Shown here in pieces: positions 17,079-26,700 of a DNA stretch of 64,000 nt. The position numbers and the translations under genes were made by a program. The stretch is taken from the NCBI GenBank assembly GCA_024742875.1, contig JANSXP010000015.1, positions 1 through 64,000 of the forward strand, written 5' to 3'. Under the pieces are notes generated by a model that made no database searches, was not told where the DNA came from, and saw only the letters and a list, made by a program, of their open reading frames with translations. This DNA comes from Planctomycetaceae bacterium (GTDB lineage Bacteria > Planctomycetota > Planctomycetia > Planctomycetales > Planctomycetaceae). The stretch's first letter is position 1. The number at the start of each line of letters is the position of its first letter.

Positions 17079-19643
17079 ATGAAATCTTTCGTCGTGTCTC
17101 TCGGTTGCTTTCTGCTGTTGTGTCCCGCACTGATCGCAGATTCCCTGGAAGCGTACCATGGTCAGCCCTTTGGTGTGGCACGACTGACCCTCTCGCAGCC
17201 GGCCAATGGAGCTCGGCGTTCCGGATTGTCGACCAGTCGGCTTGCGGAGCGATTGATGCGAGACCCACGCTCGGCGATGCGGTTTCCCGTTCTGGAACGC
17301 AGTGGTCTGGTTACCGAGGGGGAAGCGGACGGGACACTGCACTCGATTTACTTTCTGTTTGATGATGCAGATGCCCTTGCCTTCGAGCTGAAGCTCGGGC
17401 AAAAGCTGAAAGCCACAGTGGAAACCGACCCGCAGATCGCGACCAAATTTCGTGATCGCTGGTGGAAGCTGTACGTTGCTCAGGCTCGCACCAACAGTCA
17501 AAGCGGCAGGTCGCCACATGATCTTGAGCAGTACCTGGTTTCCATGCTGGCTCGCCGTCATCAGAAAGCAACGCCTCGTCTGCCCCGTCCGAATGACTTT
17601 CGGGCCGACAATGTGGATGATGTGATCGCCATCCTGACGGGGGCTGAGTCGCTCCAGCTGGCCATGCAGGAAGACAGCCTGCTGGATTCCGGAGGCAGCG
17701 TGGTGAAGGCCACTTTGCCTGTGCCTTCAGGCGTCGCCCCTCCCCCTGTTGAGATTCCCGAAGTCGAAGGCGCTGTGGAAATCGAATCGCTGGCCAGTGT
17801 CGTTCCACAGGAATGTTACTACGCCCGCTTTAACTCGTTTGATGACTTTCAGTGGTTTCGAAACCGCATGGGGGACTGGGGGACCGATCTGCGCGGCCTG
17901 GTTGCGGCCAGTTCAATGGACTATGGGATTGCCGATCGTCTGCAGCGTCAATTGCAGCTGTTCGACGAAGACGTTGCGACTCTGCTGGAGGATCATCCGC
18001 TTGATGATCTGGCCGTTATTGGCACCGACACCCTGTTTGATCAGGGGGCAGGCATTGGTTTCGTATTTCAGCCAGCGGCATCTGGCGCCTTTCAGGACCA
18101 AATGCTTTCCCTGCGAAAGCAGAAAGCTGCATTGAGTCCGGCTGTTTCGCTGGAGAGTTTTCGACTGGCCGGATACGACTCCAACATCAGTCTGCTGTCA
18201 ACGACCGACAGTTCGGTTCGCTCTTACTACACAGTGGTGGGTGAGCATCATCTGGTGACCACATCGCAGTACATTCTGCAGCGATTTCTGGAAGTCGCGA
18301 CCAATGGTGTCGGGTCGCTGGGGGGCACAAAGGAGTTTCGATTTGCACGTTCTCTGCATCCTGCATCACAGCCACAGGCCGTTTTTCTGCACCTGTCCGA
18401 TCCGTTTTTCCGCAATCTTGTGGATCCCGCGTTTCGCATCGAAATGACCAGACGAGCTCGTTTTCAGACGGAAGCCAGGCAGTATTTTCTTGCCGCCATG
18501 GCGGCAAGGGCGGAAGGCGTGACGTTTGATTCCCTGGACGATCTGCGTGATGCCGGCTTCCTGACGCCGTCATTTGGAATCTATCCGGATGGAAGCACCA
18601 TGAAACTCGTGGATGGTCAACCGGTCAACACTGTTCGTGGTGCGGCAGGGACAATGGTTCCCGTCGCCGATGTGAGTGTGCGGACGGCTACGCCGCGAGA
18701 AGTGGAGGGCTACGAGACGTTTTCGGTGAAGTATCGACGGATCTGGGCGCGGATGGACCCGGCGACCATCGGAATTGCCCGCGAGGAAACCGATGGGGTC
18801 GAGCATATTTCTATGGATCTGCATGTCTTCCCCGTCCCCGCGCAGGAGTATGGCATGATCAATATGGTGCTGGCTCCGCCGACTGCAAAACGACTGTCAC
18901 TGCCACCGTCCTGCCTGCTGATGCTGGAAGGCGACATTCGATTTCTCATGGAAGGACGTGCCTTCGCCGGAGTGCTTGATCAGGACATTCCGTTTCAGGT
19001 CACCAAAGACAAAGTCGAACCCGTGACGTCTGCCATCGACCAGCATCCCGGTTTTGTGGGGGGCAGCGCGGGGATCCTGCAACTGGTGGGTTCTCGTGTG
19101 GCCGACGTCGATGTCGGCGAGTACTTTCGCTCTGACAACATCTTCCGCAATGCCTGGGGATACCGCAGTGAGGAGTACGTCGTCGAGGCTGCCACCAAAG
19201 ACAACATCCATCTGGTGCTGCCGCATCTGCACGTCCAGGAAGCTGCCCGCGCTTCACAGCTGCGGCTGCATGTGGGAGACCTCAGTTCCGCCCGCCTGCT
19301 GAAGTTCGTCAACGCGATGGCATGGCAGCGGACAAAGCAGGTTGCGGATGCCAATGAGTACCTGCCGGATCGTCTGGCGGAGCAACTGCACGTCCATCCG
19401 ACGCAAGCGTGGGACGTCACGCGTCAGGTTCTGGGTGGGACGCCCGTGTGTCCGTTTGGTGGAGAGTATCGACTCATTCAGCGCGCCGGTGGTGTCGAAG
19501 CAGACGCGTGGCGATCGACGGCAGCGCCCGACTGGAGTGAGTTCCGTCTGCCGATTTTTGATCAGGTGCGCGGAGCCGAAGTGGAGCTGAGCGTCAGTCG
19601 AACAGCACTGACGACACACGCAGAGATCTGGCTGGGTCACTGA
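17079..19643 (+). CDS. Large exported protein of unknown function (854 aa)
   Basis: I start it at ATG 17079, which has a purine-rich CCGGAG upstream and gives a clean signal peptide (SFVVSLGCFLLLCPALIADS). Starts further upstream put polar sequence in front. The mature protein has no membrane segment and no motif I recognise. It is rich in aromatic and acidic residues, with a Pro-rich linker near residue 225 (PSGVAPPPVEIPEVEG) separating a small N-terminal part from a large C-terminal part. Probably periplasmic. It may belong to a family found only in planctomycetes. It is monocistronic as far as can be seen and is followed by the dnaA upstream region. Confidence 0.75.
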   Translation: MKSFVVSLGCFLLLCPALIADSLEAYHGQPFGVARLTLSQPANGARRSGLSTSRLAERLMRDPRSAMRFPVLERSGLVTEGEADGTLHSIYFLFDDADALAFELKLGQKLKATVETDPQIATKFRDRWWKLYVAQARTNSQSGRSPHDLEQYLVSMLARRHQKATPRLPRPNDFRADNVDDVIAILTGAESLQLAMQEDSLLDSGGSVVKATLPVPSGVAPPPVEIPEVEGAVEIESLASVVPQECYYARFNSFDDFQWFRNRMGDWGTDLRGLVAASSMDYGIADRLQRQLQLFDEDVATLLEDHPLDDLAVIGTDTLFDQGAGIGFVFQPAASGAFQDQMLSLRKQKAALSPAVSLESFRLAGYDSNISLLSTTDSSVRSYYTVVGEHHLVTTSQYILQRFLEVATNGVGSLGGTKEFRFARSLHPASQPQAVFLHLSDPFFRNLVDPAFRIEMTRRARFQTEARQYFLAAMAARAEGVTFDSLDDLRDAGFLTPSFGIYPDGSTMKLVDGQPVNTVRGAAGTMVPVADVSVRTATPREVEGYETFSVKYRRIWARMDPATIGIAREETDGVEHISMDLHVFPVPAQEYGMINMVLAPPTAKRLSLPPSCLLMLEGDIRFLMEGRAFAGVLDQDIPFQVTKDKVEPVTSAIDQHPGFVGGSAGILQLVGSRVADVDVGEYFRSDNIFRNAWGYRSEEYVVEAATKDNIHLVLPHLHVQEAARASQLRLHVGDLSSARLLKFVNAMAWQRTKQVADANEYLPDRLAEQLHVHPTQAWDVTRQVLGGTPVCPFGGEYRLIQRAGGVEADAWRSTAAPDWSEFRLPIFDQVRGAEVELSVSRTALTTHAEIWLGH

Positions 19644-20055
19644 GCGACGTCTGCGGAAAACGAAAAATTGAACTGGATTTTTTGCGAATCAGCGTCCTGA
19701 AGATGTCACCTGCAACGCACTCTCTTTTCGCGTTTTTTGAGAGATGCATGCCGCGTTTCGTCAAGGGCGACCGTGCCACAAAAAAGCGAAAAGATGGCAC
19801 CGGCAAGCTGTTTTGCATGGTCTGAATCTGCTCCACATGTTGTTACCAGAATTGTGATCACATGAATTGACAGTTGGTCCGGCCGAGTTAATATCGCCTT
19901 CGTTGAGTTGAGTAAGTCATTCATCGCGGATTCTGCACCCGCTGATGATGTTCCAGACATAATCGCTTCCGAAGGTTAGCTCAGGCGACGGAGTGTCGGT
20001 TCCCCACTGCACCTGCCCCTGTTCGATGCTGCGCGAAGCTCTGACGGAGGGGCGC
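19644..20055. other. 412-bp region upstream of dnaA
   Basis: Contains some T-rich patches and a perfect 10-bp palindrome, TGTGATCACA, at 19853-19862. By eye I found no TTATNCACA-type DnaA boxes, so it does not look like a classic oriC. A promoter for dnaA must lie here, but I could not pick one with confidence. Confidence 0.35.
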
Positions 20056-21648
20056 ATGACGCAGCCCGTGACACACGGACAGTCACCTGAGGCGCGGTCG
20101 GATGACCGCGGCCTTCCCATCGCTGAGCATGTGCGCAACGCGATTGAGCACAAGAACTTCGTGTACTGGCTGGAAGGCAAAAGCCGTTTTGAAGTTCAGG
20201 GCGACAAGCTGGTCATTTACGTTCCCAATCCGTTCACCAGCAACTGGCTGTTGAAACGATTTCGCACGGCCTTTACGCGGGCCGCTGTGGCGGCCCTGGG
20301 CGCCTCTGCCACCTTTGAAATCCTTGTGGACCGGAGTCTGCGCTCCGGTGATCCGCGCACCCAGGGACCGCAGTCTCCGGCCACGGAGGCTTTGACGCAC
20401 TCTCTGTCATCGCAGACGCAAAAGTCTGACAGCGAGGTTCAGGGGGCTGCTCCGGATCCCAGCGCCGCTCCGTCACAAAACTCCGCAGCCAGGGATGCCC
20501 CGACGGCTGGTGACTCTGCTGGTCCGGCATCGACGGGCAAAAATGCGGGCTCCCTGCCGGGGGATGTGGGGCGACTTGCCGTGCGACCGTCACATAAACG
20601 TCGGATGCGTCGATTTGGCACGCTGATCACCGGCAGCTGTAACGAACTGGCAGTGATGGCCGCCCATCAGGTGGCCGATTATCCGGGCGAACGGTTCAAT
20701 CCACTGTACGTTTACGGTCCAACGGGGGTCGGAAAGACACACCTGCTGGAAGCCATCTACTGCGATCTGCGAAAGAATCATCCGGGGCTGAACGTGGTGC
20801 TCATCACCAGCGAAGCGTTCACCAACTATTTCACTCAGGCGCTGGCGTCGAAGACTGTGCCCTCATTCCGTCAGAAATTCCGCAATGTGGACGTTCTGAT
20901 GATCGACAACGTGGAGTTTTTGGACAACAAGAAGGCCACTCAGGAAGAGTTTCTGCACACAATCGCGCAGCTGATTGAACAGGGAGGACAGCTCGTTATT
21001 TCCGGGGACCGACATCCCCGTCTGCTGAGTCGTCATCGTGAAGAGGTGACCACCCGGCTGCAAAGCGGAATGGTTTGCCGCATTGAATCGCCGTCTGAAC
21101 AAACGCGACGTCAGGTGGCCGCTTCCCTCGCGCTGCCGTACCAGGAAGCCTTTACTGCTGAAGCGTTGAATTATGTGGCCCGCCGCTGTCAGCGAAACAT
21201 CCGTGAGATTCAGGGTGCGCTGAACTGCCTGCACGGTCATTACACGCTGTCAAAGCAGAAGATTACCGTCGCCCGGGCGCGGGAGATCCTCGGAGAGCTC
21301 GAGCAGGAATGTCGTCGTTTGGTTCGTATCAGCGATGTGGAAAAAGTCATCTGCGATGCTTTCGGTTTGAAGGCGGCCGACCTGCGATCTCGCTCCAGAC
21401 GCAAAGCCATCAGTCAGCCGCGGTCTCTGGCAATGTTTGTTGCCCGTAAACTGACACGAACGGCGTACCGGGAAATCGGCATGTACTTCGGTGGTCGGGA
21501 TCACAGCACGGTCGTGGCGGCCGAAAAACGTGTTAACGACTGGCTGCATCAGGATAAGCCACTGGATCTGCCGACGTCCTGCCGTGGGCAATCTGTGGCG
21601 GAGGTGCTGCAGGAACTGGAAGAACGGCTGATGAGCCTTTCCGCCTGA
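20056..21648 (+). CDS. dnaA: Chromosomal replication initiator protein DnaA
   Basis: AAA+ ATPase that binds DnaA boxes and opens the origin. I start it at ATG 20056 because GGAGGGG lies 5 bases upstream; the frame is open to 19993. Domain I is at about 1-85. Domain II is a long, low-complexity Ser/Ala/Pro linker (about 95-185). Domain III has Walker A GPTGVGKTH (about 220-229), Walker B VLMIDNVEFLD (about 278-288), a sensor-1 strand LVISGDRHPR, a conserved Arg in TTRLQSGM and the sensor-2 region RNIREIQGALN. Domain IV has the DnaA signature FGGRDHSTVVAAEKRV near residue 480. One oddity: the Walker B second acid, normally Asp (DD), is Asn here. No dnaN, recF or gyrB is nearby, so this may be a second DnaA or a relocated one. 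Confidence 0.95.
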   Translation: MTQPVTHGQSPEARSDDRGLPIAEHVRNAIEHKNFVYWLEGKSRFEVQGDKLVIYVPNPFTSNWLLKRFRTAFTRAAVAALGASATFEILVDRSLRSGDPRTQGPQSPATEALTHSLSSQTQKSDSEVQGAAPDPSAAPSQNSAARDAPTAGDSAGPASTGKNAGSLPGDVGRLAVRPSHKRRMRRFGTLITGSCNELAVMAAHQVADYPGERFNPLYVYGPTGVGKTHLLEAIYCDLRKNHPGLNVVLITSEAFTNYFTQALASKTVPSFRQKFRNVDVLMIDNVEFLDNKKATQEEFLHTIAQLIEQGGQLVISGDRHPRLLSRHREEVTTRLQSGMVCRIESPSEQTRRQVAASLALPYQEAFTAEALNYVARRCQRNIREIQGALNCLHGHYTLSKQKITVARAREILGELEQECRRLVRISDVEKVICDAFGLKAADLRSRSRRKAISQPRSLAMFVARKLTRTAYREIGMYFGGRDHSTVVAAEKRVNDWLHQDKPLDLPTSCRGQSVAEVLQELEERLMSLSA

Positions 21649-21771
21649 TCGGCGCTTTCCCCAGTTTTCTCTGTTTTGCTTGATCCGCAGTTCCGCCCGA
21701 TGAGTCCAGCCGCGATGGCGGCTGCTTCCTGATTGCATCAGACGATCACACGGTCGATCTAATCGCTCGGC

Positions 21772-23448
21772 TTAGTATTGGGCGGGAACCGGCTGAACGC
21801 CGTGCTGGCCACCGAGTTGACGCACTGCCTGGTTGTATTGACTGTCCAGGCTCTGCAGCTGCCGTTCGTAGGCTTCCAGTGGATCCACGGTTTGTCCGCC
21901 GGGCTGCGGTGCGCCGTACGGTGCGGAGGGTGGTGTTCCGGTAGCGGGCCCCCCGTTTGGCAATCGCTGCTGCGGGTAGGTGCCGATAGCAGGGCTGCCA
22001 AATGCTGGAGCATTTCCAGGCGGCATTGTGCCTGGCAGTGCGACATTGGGCTGGCCTGTGATGGGCTGTCCGTAATTTGCCTGAGCGGCCGGCATGGTCG
22101 TCGGATTTGTGGTTCCCGCGGCAGGATACATTTGAGTGGCTGGCTGGGGGGAGCGCTGCATGGAGGCCACCGGGAACAGGGCACCCGGGCCGGCGTTGAG
22201 CCCGGCGACCGGTGCGGATCGCAGACTCACGCTGCTTGCGGGCAGCGGCTGCTGGTAGTTGTGAGCCGACGGGTATGGCTGAGCCACGGGCAGGTTCGCC
22301 ATGGCCTGACCGTGGACGTCCTGCACGCTCTGAATCAGCGGCTGTGCTGCGGCTGGGTAGCCGGTGTCTGGTGAACTGCCTGCCATACCGGGCATCGCCT
22401 GAGCCGTCATGGGGGGAGACATCATCCCGGCGGGCGCTGCTCCAAACGGCGGCGTTTCAATCTGAAACTGCTGTCCTCCAGGCACGGAGATCAGATCGGC
22501 GGGAGTCACAGCCGACGCGTTGACGCCCGGCGGAAAGACGTGGATGGGCTGATCACTGGCCGCCATCTGCGGTTGAACCTGAGCCCGTTCACGCTCCTGC
22601 TGCACGCGCTGCAGGACATCCGCGGCCGCGAGCCCCGGATCAGACTGTGCGGGCACTGAGTTTTCTGCAACAAACGTCGCCGATGGCACACCAGTCGGCT
22701 GCGCGACGGGTTGGATTCGAGCCTCCAGTTCGGACATGGTCGCAGCGATGGCGTCTGCGGGGTAGATCTGTGACAGGACTCGTTGAGCCTCAGCACGATC
22801 TCCCTTTTTCAGTGCCAGCAGGGCGAGGTTCACCTTTGGCTGCCTGTTTTCGGGAGCGATCTGCGCTGCTCGATTCAGAAAACTGGCGGCGTCCGCGAAA
22901 CGATGCTGCAGGATGTAACTGTAGCCCAGATCATTCAGCAGATTGGCATCGTTGGGGTTGCCGACGAGTGCCTGCTTATAGTGCATCTCGGCCGTGGGGT
23001 AATCGTGGGTCAGATCGGCCACGATCGCCATCCCGTGATGTGCGGCTGAATGATTCTGATCCAGAGCCAGCGCCTGCTCAAAATACGACCGAGCGGTCTG
23101 CAGGGCGACAGGGTCCGACTGGCTTTGTGCGACAACCGACTGCCCGGACTGCACGAGCTGGTCAATGCGCCCCGCGGCCGCCGGCGGCTGTGTTGTTCCG
23201 TAAGATGCCTGTACGATCTCGCCACCGGGCCGAATCGGTGCAGGCCCTCCAGTCATCAGATCGGACGTTGTGGTCGAGCCGCCGTTGGTGGCCAAAGGCT
23301 CGATGGGCTGAGCATCCAGGGCGGCCAGCTCTTCGGCGGTGAACCGCGCATCGGCTGATTTTCGCCAGGGAGTCAGAGAATCAAAAGCCTGGCAACCGCA
23401 CAGGAACAGAACGCTGGTCAGCGCAATCCATTGGGGGCGACTCGTCAT
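21772..23448 (-). CDS. TPR-repeat lipoprotein with Pro/Gln-rich tail
   Basis: I start it at ATG 23448, which gives a lipoprotein signal (WIALTSVLFLCGC, lipid-modified Cys19). The frame continues upstream to 23868 but that stretch is unlike protein. After a spacer, residues about 110-230 form three or more tetratricopeptide repeats (ARSYFEQALALDQNHSAAHH and AEMHYKQALVGNPNDANLLN are typical). The last 300 residues are low complexity, rich in Pro, Gln, Ala and Gly. The TPR part probably mediates protein contacts at the periplasmic side of a membrane; partners are unknown. It is divergent from the PQQ/LamG gene. Confidence 0.85.
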   Translation of the reverse strand: MTSRPQWIALTSVLFLCGCQAFDSLTPWRKSADARFTAEELAALDAQPIEPLATNGGSTTTSDLMTGGPAPIRPGGEIVQASYGTTQPPAAAGRIDQLVQSGQSVVAQSQSDPVALQTARSYFEQALALDQNHSAAHHGMAIVADLTHDYPTAEMHYKQALVGNPNDANLLNDLGYSYILQHRFADAASFLNRAAQIAPENRQPKVNLALLALKKGDRAEAQRVLSQIYPADAIAATMSELEARIQPVAQPTGVPSATFVAENSVPAQSDPGLAAADVLQRVQQERERAQVQPQMAASDQPIHVFPPGVNASAVTPADLISVPGGQQFQIETPPFGAAPAGMMSPPMTAQAMPGMAGSSPDTGYPAAAQPLIQSVQDVHGQAMANLPVAQPYPSAHNYQQPLPASSVSLRSAPVAGLNAGPGALFPVASMQRSPQPATQMYPAAGTTNPTTMPAAQANYGQPITGQPNVALPGTMPPGNAPAFGSPAIGTYPQQRLPNGGPATGTPPSAPYGAPQPGGQTVDPLEAYERQLQSLDSQYNQAVRQLGGQHGVQPVPAQY

Positions 23449-23779
23449 TGCAACGCGTCCGAACTGAGGAGAGTTTTGAGAGAGGAGATGTGCTGCCGGT
23501 AGAGAGGTGAGAATTGGCAGCGGCCGGAGTTTAGATCTGTTCGGCTTTTTGTGTCGAGACGAATTCCCCGCTGCCCGAGAAACGGCAGAATCTGCCGAAG
23601 TGCGGTGCACAGCAGCACCGCAAATCTGTTCGTTTGGCTCTGAGGGAGCCGGAATCCCATGAATCTGCCACGGCGTGGAGCATTGTTTCTTCGCGGCGAC
23701 TGCCATCGGGCTGCCGGGGACCGTACACTCGGAATCCGTGCGGTGGCTGACTTTTGGGTTTGTCCAGGGAGACGATGGC
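23449..23779. other. 331-bp divergent intergenic region
   Basis: Separates the TPR lipoprotein (minus) from the PQQ/LamG protein (plus) and must hold both promoters. A Shine-Dalgarno AGGGAGA lies at about 23766-23772 for the + strand gene. I see no RNA gene, repeat or convincing promoter pair. Confidence 0.4.
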
Positions 23780-26700
23780 GTGCTTCGACTGACAGTATGG
23801 GTTGCGTGTTTCTTCTCAGTGGTGGTCGCGGATGACTGGCCCACATGGCAGCATGACAATCGACGCACCGGAAGCAGTTCGGAACGTGTGGAGGTCGACT
23901 CTCTTGTTCCGCAGTGGACCTGGCGTTCCGCCGTGCCTCCGGTGACCGCCTGGCATGGTCCGGCGAAGTGGGACGCCTACGCGTATCATCGTAACCTGCC
24001 TTCGATGCGCAGCTATGACAACGCACTGCATGTCATCGCCGTGGGTGATCGGGTTTGGTTTGGCTCGTCGGTGGACGATTCGCTTTACTGTCTGGATGCG
24101 AATACCGGTGACGTTCGCTGGTCGTTTACCGCCGACGCTCCCATCCGGCTTGCGCCCACCTGGGATTCCGACCGCGTGTTTTTTGGCAGCGATGATGGCT
24201 ATGCCCGCTGTCTCGACGCGCAGACCGGGGAGCTCATCTGGCGGAGTACGCCCACCGGGTCGCAGCGACACATATGGAATAATGGACGATTGATCTCACC
24301 TCAGCCGTGTCGTACGGGGGTCGTCGTGGCGGATGGCAAAGCCTGGTACGCCAATGCCATGCTGCCCTGGCAGACCGCCTGGCTGTCGTGCGTGGATGCG
24401 GCCACCGGTACCGCTGATTCTGATGAGCACTTCGTTCAGGAGCTGCCCGGCCGCACCATGGAAGGGCCCCCTGCTCTGTCACGGGAATACCTTGTGCTGC
24501 CACAGGGGCGGGTGGCTCCGCGGCTGTTTGACCGGGACACCGGCGAAGATGCGGGCGAGATGGTGAAAAGCGGAGGAGGGTCAGTCGTCGTTGTCTCACT
24601 CGACGAGGACATTCTTCACGGTCCGGCGACCGACAGTCGCAAAGGAGGATTTCGCCGTTCGTCTGGTGAATCCCGTGAGGTCATTGCCGGGCTGGGCCGC
24701 GGCAATGCGCTGGTTGTCGATGGCACGCTTTCCTGGATGCTTACGGACACGGAGCTGGTGTGTTCTTCTCTAACGACCGGACAGATTCAGTGGAAAGTAA
24801 AAACAGACTGCCCCTGCAGTCTCGTGCGTGCCGGCGACACGATGTTTGCTGGAGGCATTGATCAGATTCGAGCATACAGCGCTGCCGATGGCAGCGAGTT
24901 ATGGACGGCTCCCGCCGAGGGCCGGGTCTTCAGTATGGCCGTGGCCCGCGGCCGTGTGTTTGCCAGCACTGATCTTGGCGCTGTTCACTGCTTCGCTGCC
25001 GGCCGTCCGGAACAGGTGCAGGCGCTGGCGGAATCGACGAAGCGTCAACCGCGCAGTACTGAGCCGGCAAAAGTCTTGACTGCGCCCGATGACCAGCGCC
25101 TGATCGGTCACTGGGCCTTTCAGCAGGCATCGACCCGCAACCGCACCATCAACTCGGCCCGCGGGCCGAATGCGACGACTGCCACGGCTCCCGTCTATTC
25201 CAGAACGGGAGACTATGAATCGTTGGAACTGGATGGCAGGCAACAGTCGGTGATGGTGGCTGCTGAGTTTCAGGCGGCTCCCCTGCCCCAGCAGAATTTC
25301 TCCTGCGCTGCCTGGGTTCGGGTCGATCAGCCTCAGGAGTGGGGCGGGATAGTGGGCGTCATTCAGGACGACGGTGCGGTGGAGCGTGGCTGGCTGCTGG
25401 GCTATCGCAAAGACCGATTCAGTATCGCGCTGGCGACCGAAGACGGTCCGCAGCGGCTGACCTACGTTATCAGTCCGCAGCCATTTGAGTCCGGGCAGTG
25501 GTCTCATGTGGCGGCCACCTATGACGGTCAGGTCGTTCAGCTTTTTGTCAACGGCCAGCTGGCCGGCAGCAGCAAACTTCCTTCCGGTCCGATCAGGTAT
25601 CCGGAGCGTGCCTGGTATGAAATTGGCGCCTACCATGACAGCGATGAGTATTTTCGTATGCGGGGCGGCATTCAGGAGATCAGCGTCTACCAGGACGCAC
25701 TGGCTGCAGGAGAGATCACCGCTTTGTACGACTCCGGGCGGCGGCGATTTCCCGCAGCTTCGCCCGTCGCAGAACCTGTGGCCGGTCCGCTGCTGACGTT
25801 TGATTCACCAGACTCGGCGATCATCCGCTGGACGACCCGGCTGGCCCAGCCATCACTCGTGGAACTGGCTGGTCCCGATGGCACACAGCGATTTGAATCA
25901 AACTCGCCCACGAAGGACCATCGTGTCACCGTCAGCGGCCTGAAGCACAACCGCATCTATCACTATCGCGTGGCGTTGAGTCAAAAGGGAGGTTCCGTCT
26001 GGTCGAAGCCTCGTGAATGCGACACGTTTTTTAATTTCACTCAGCCAGCGGTGCCGGATGCCTGGCATGAACTGGCTGACCAGACTCTGGTCTCCGATCC
26101 TGAACTGCTGCCCGACGGCCCTGGACTGGGGCTGCTGGCAGGGCAGTTTACCGCTGAGCAGATTGCCGGGCTGGTGGCCGGATCACAGTTGCGGCTGGTT
26201 GTGGTTTCTAATGACGATCGCCAGACCCGACGTTTGCGAGAACAGCTCAAAACGCTGCAGATGTATGGTCACCGTGTCACAGTGCAGACCGTCCAGACAG
26301 GAGACCCGCTGCCCTTCGTGGGGGCGTGGGCGTCTGTGGTGATTGCCCAGGCCGCACCGGACGGCGCGAACGCAGAACTGCGACGCATGATGCGACCTGC
26401 CGGAGGTGTTCTGCTGTCGGTCGACAGGTCGACAGGACGTCTGGTGAAGCGTGATTGTCGCGACAGCCTGCCTGGCGCGGCTGACTGGACGCACCTGTAC
26501 GGTTCGGCGGATAACTCAGCGTTCGCCGGAGAAAAACTGGGAGGCGCCACCCGTTCCGACCAGCTGAACGTACAGTGGGTTGGGCGCCCAGGCCCCCGTT
26601 ATCAGTCAGATCGCAGCGGCCGAAAACCATCACCACTGGTGGCGGGCGGTCGTATGTTTTTGCAGGGGCTGGATCGCATCGTGGCCGTGGATGTCTTCAA

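Noticed and set aside
16783-17082. 99-codon + strand ORF in the gap after the hybrid kinase
   Set aside because: No ribosome site or family; overlaps the start of the next gene.
23449-23868. N-terminal extension of the TPR lipoprotein
   Set aside because: Arg/Ser/Pro-rich and unlike protein; the internal ATG gives a lipoprotein signal, and the extension overlaps the divergent gene.
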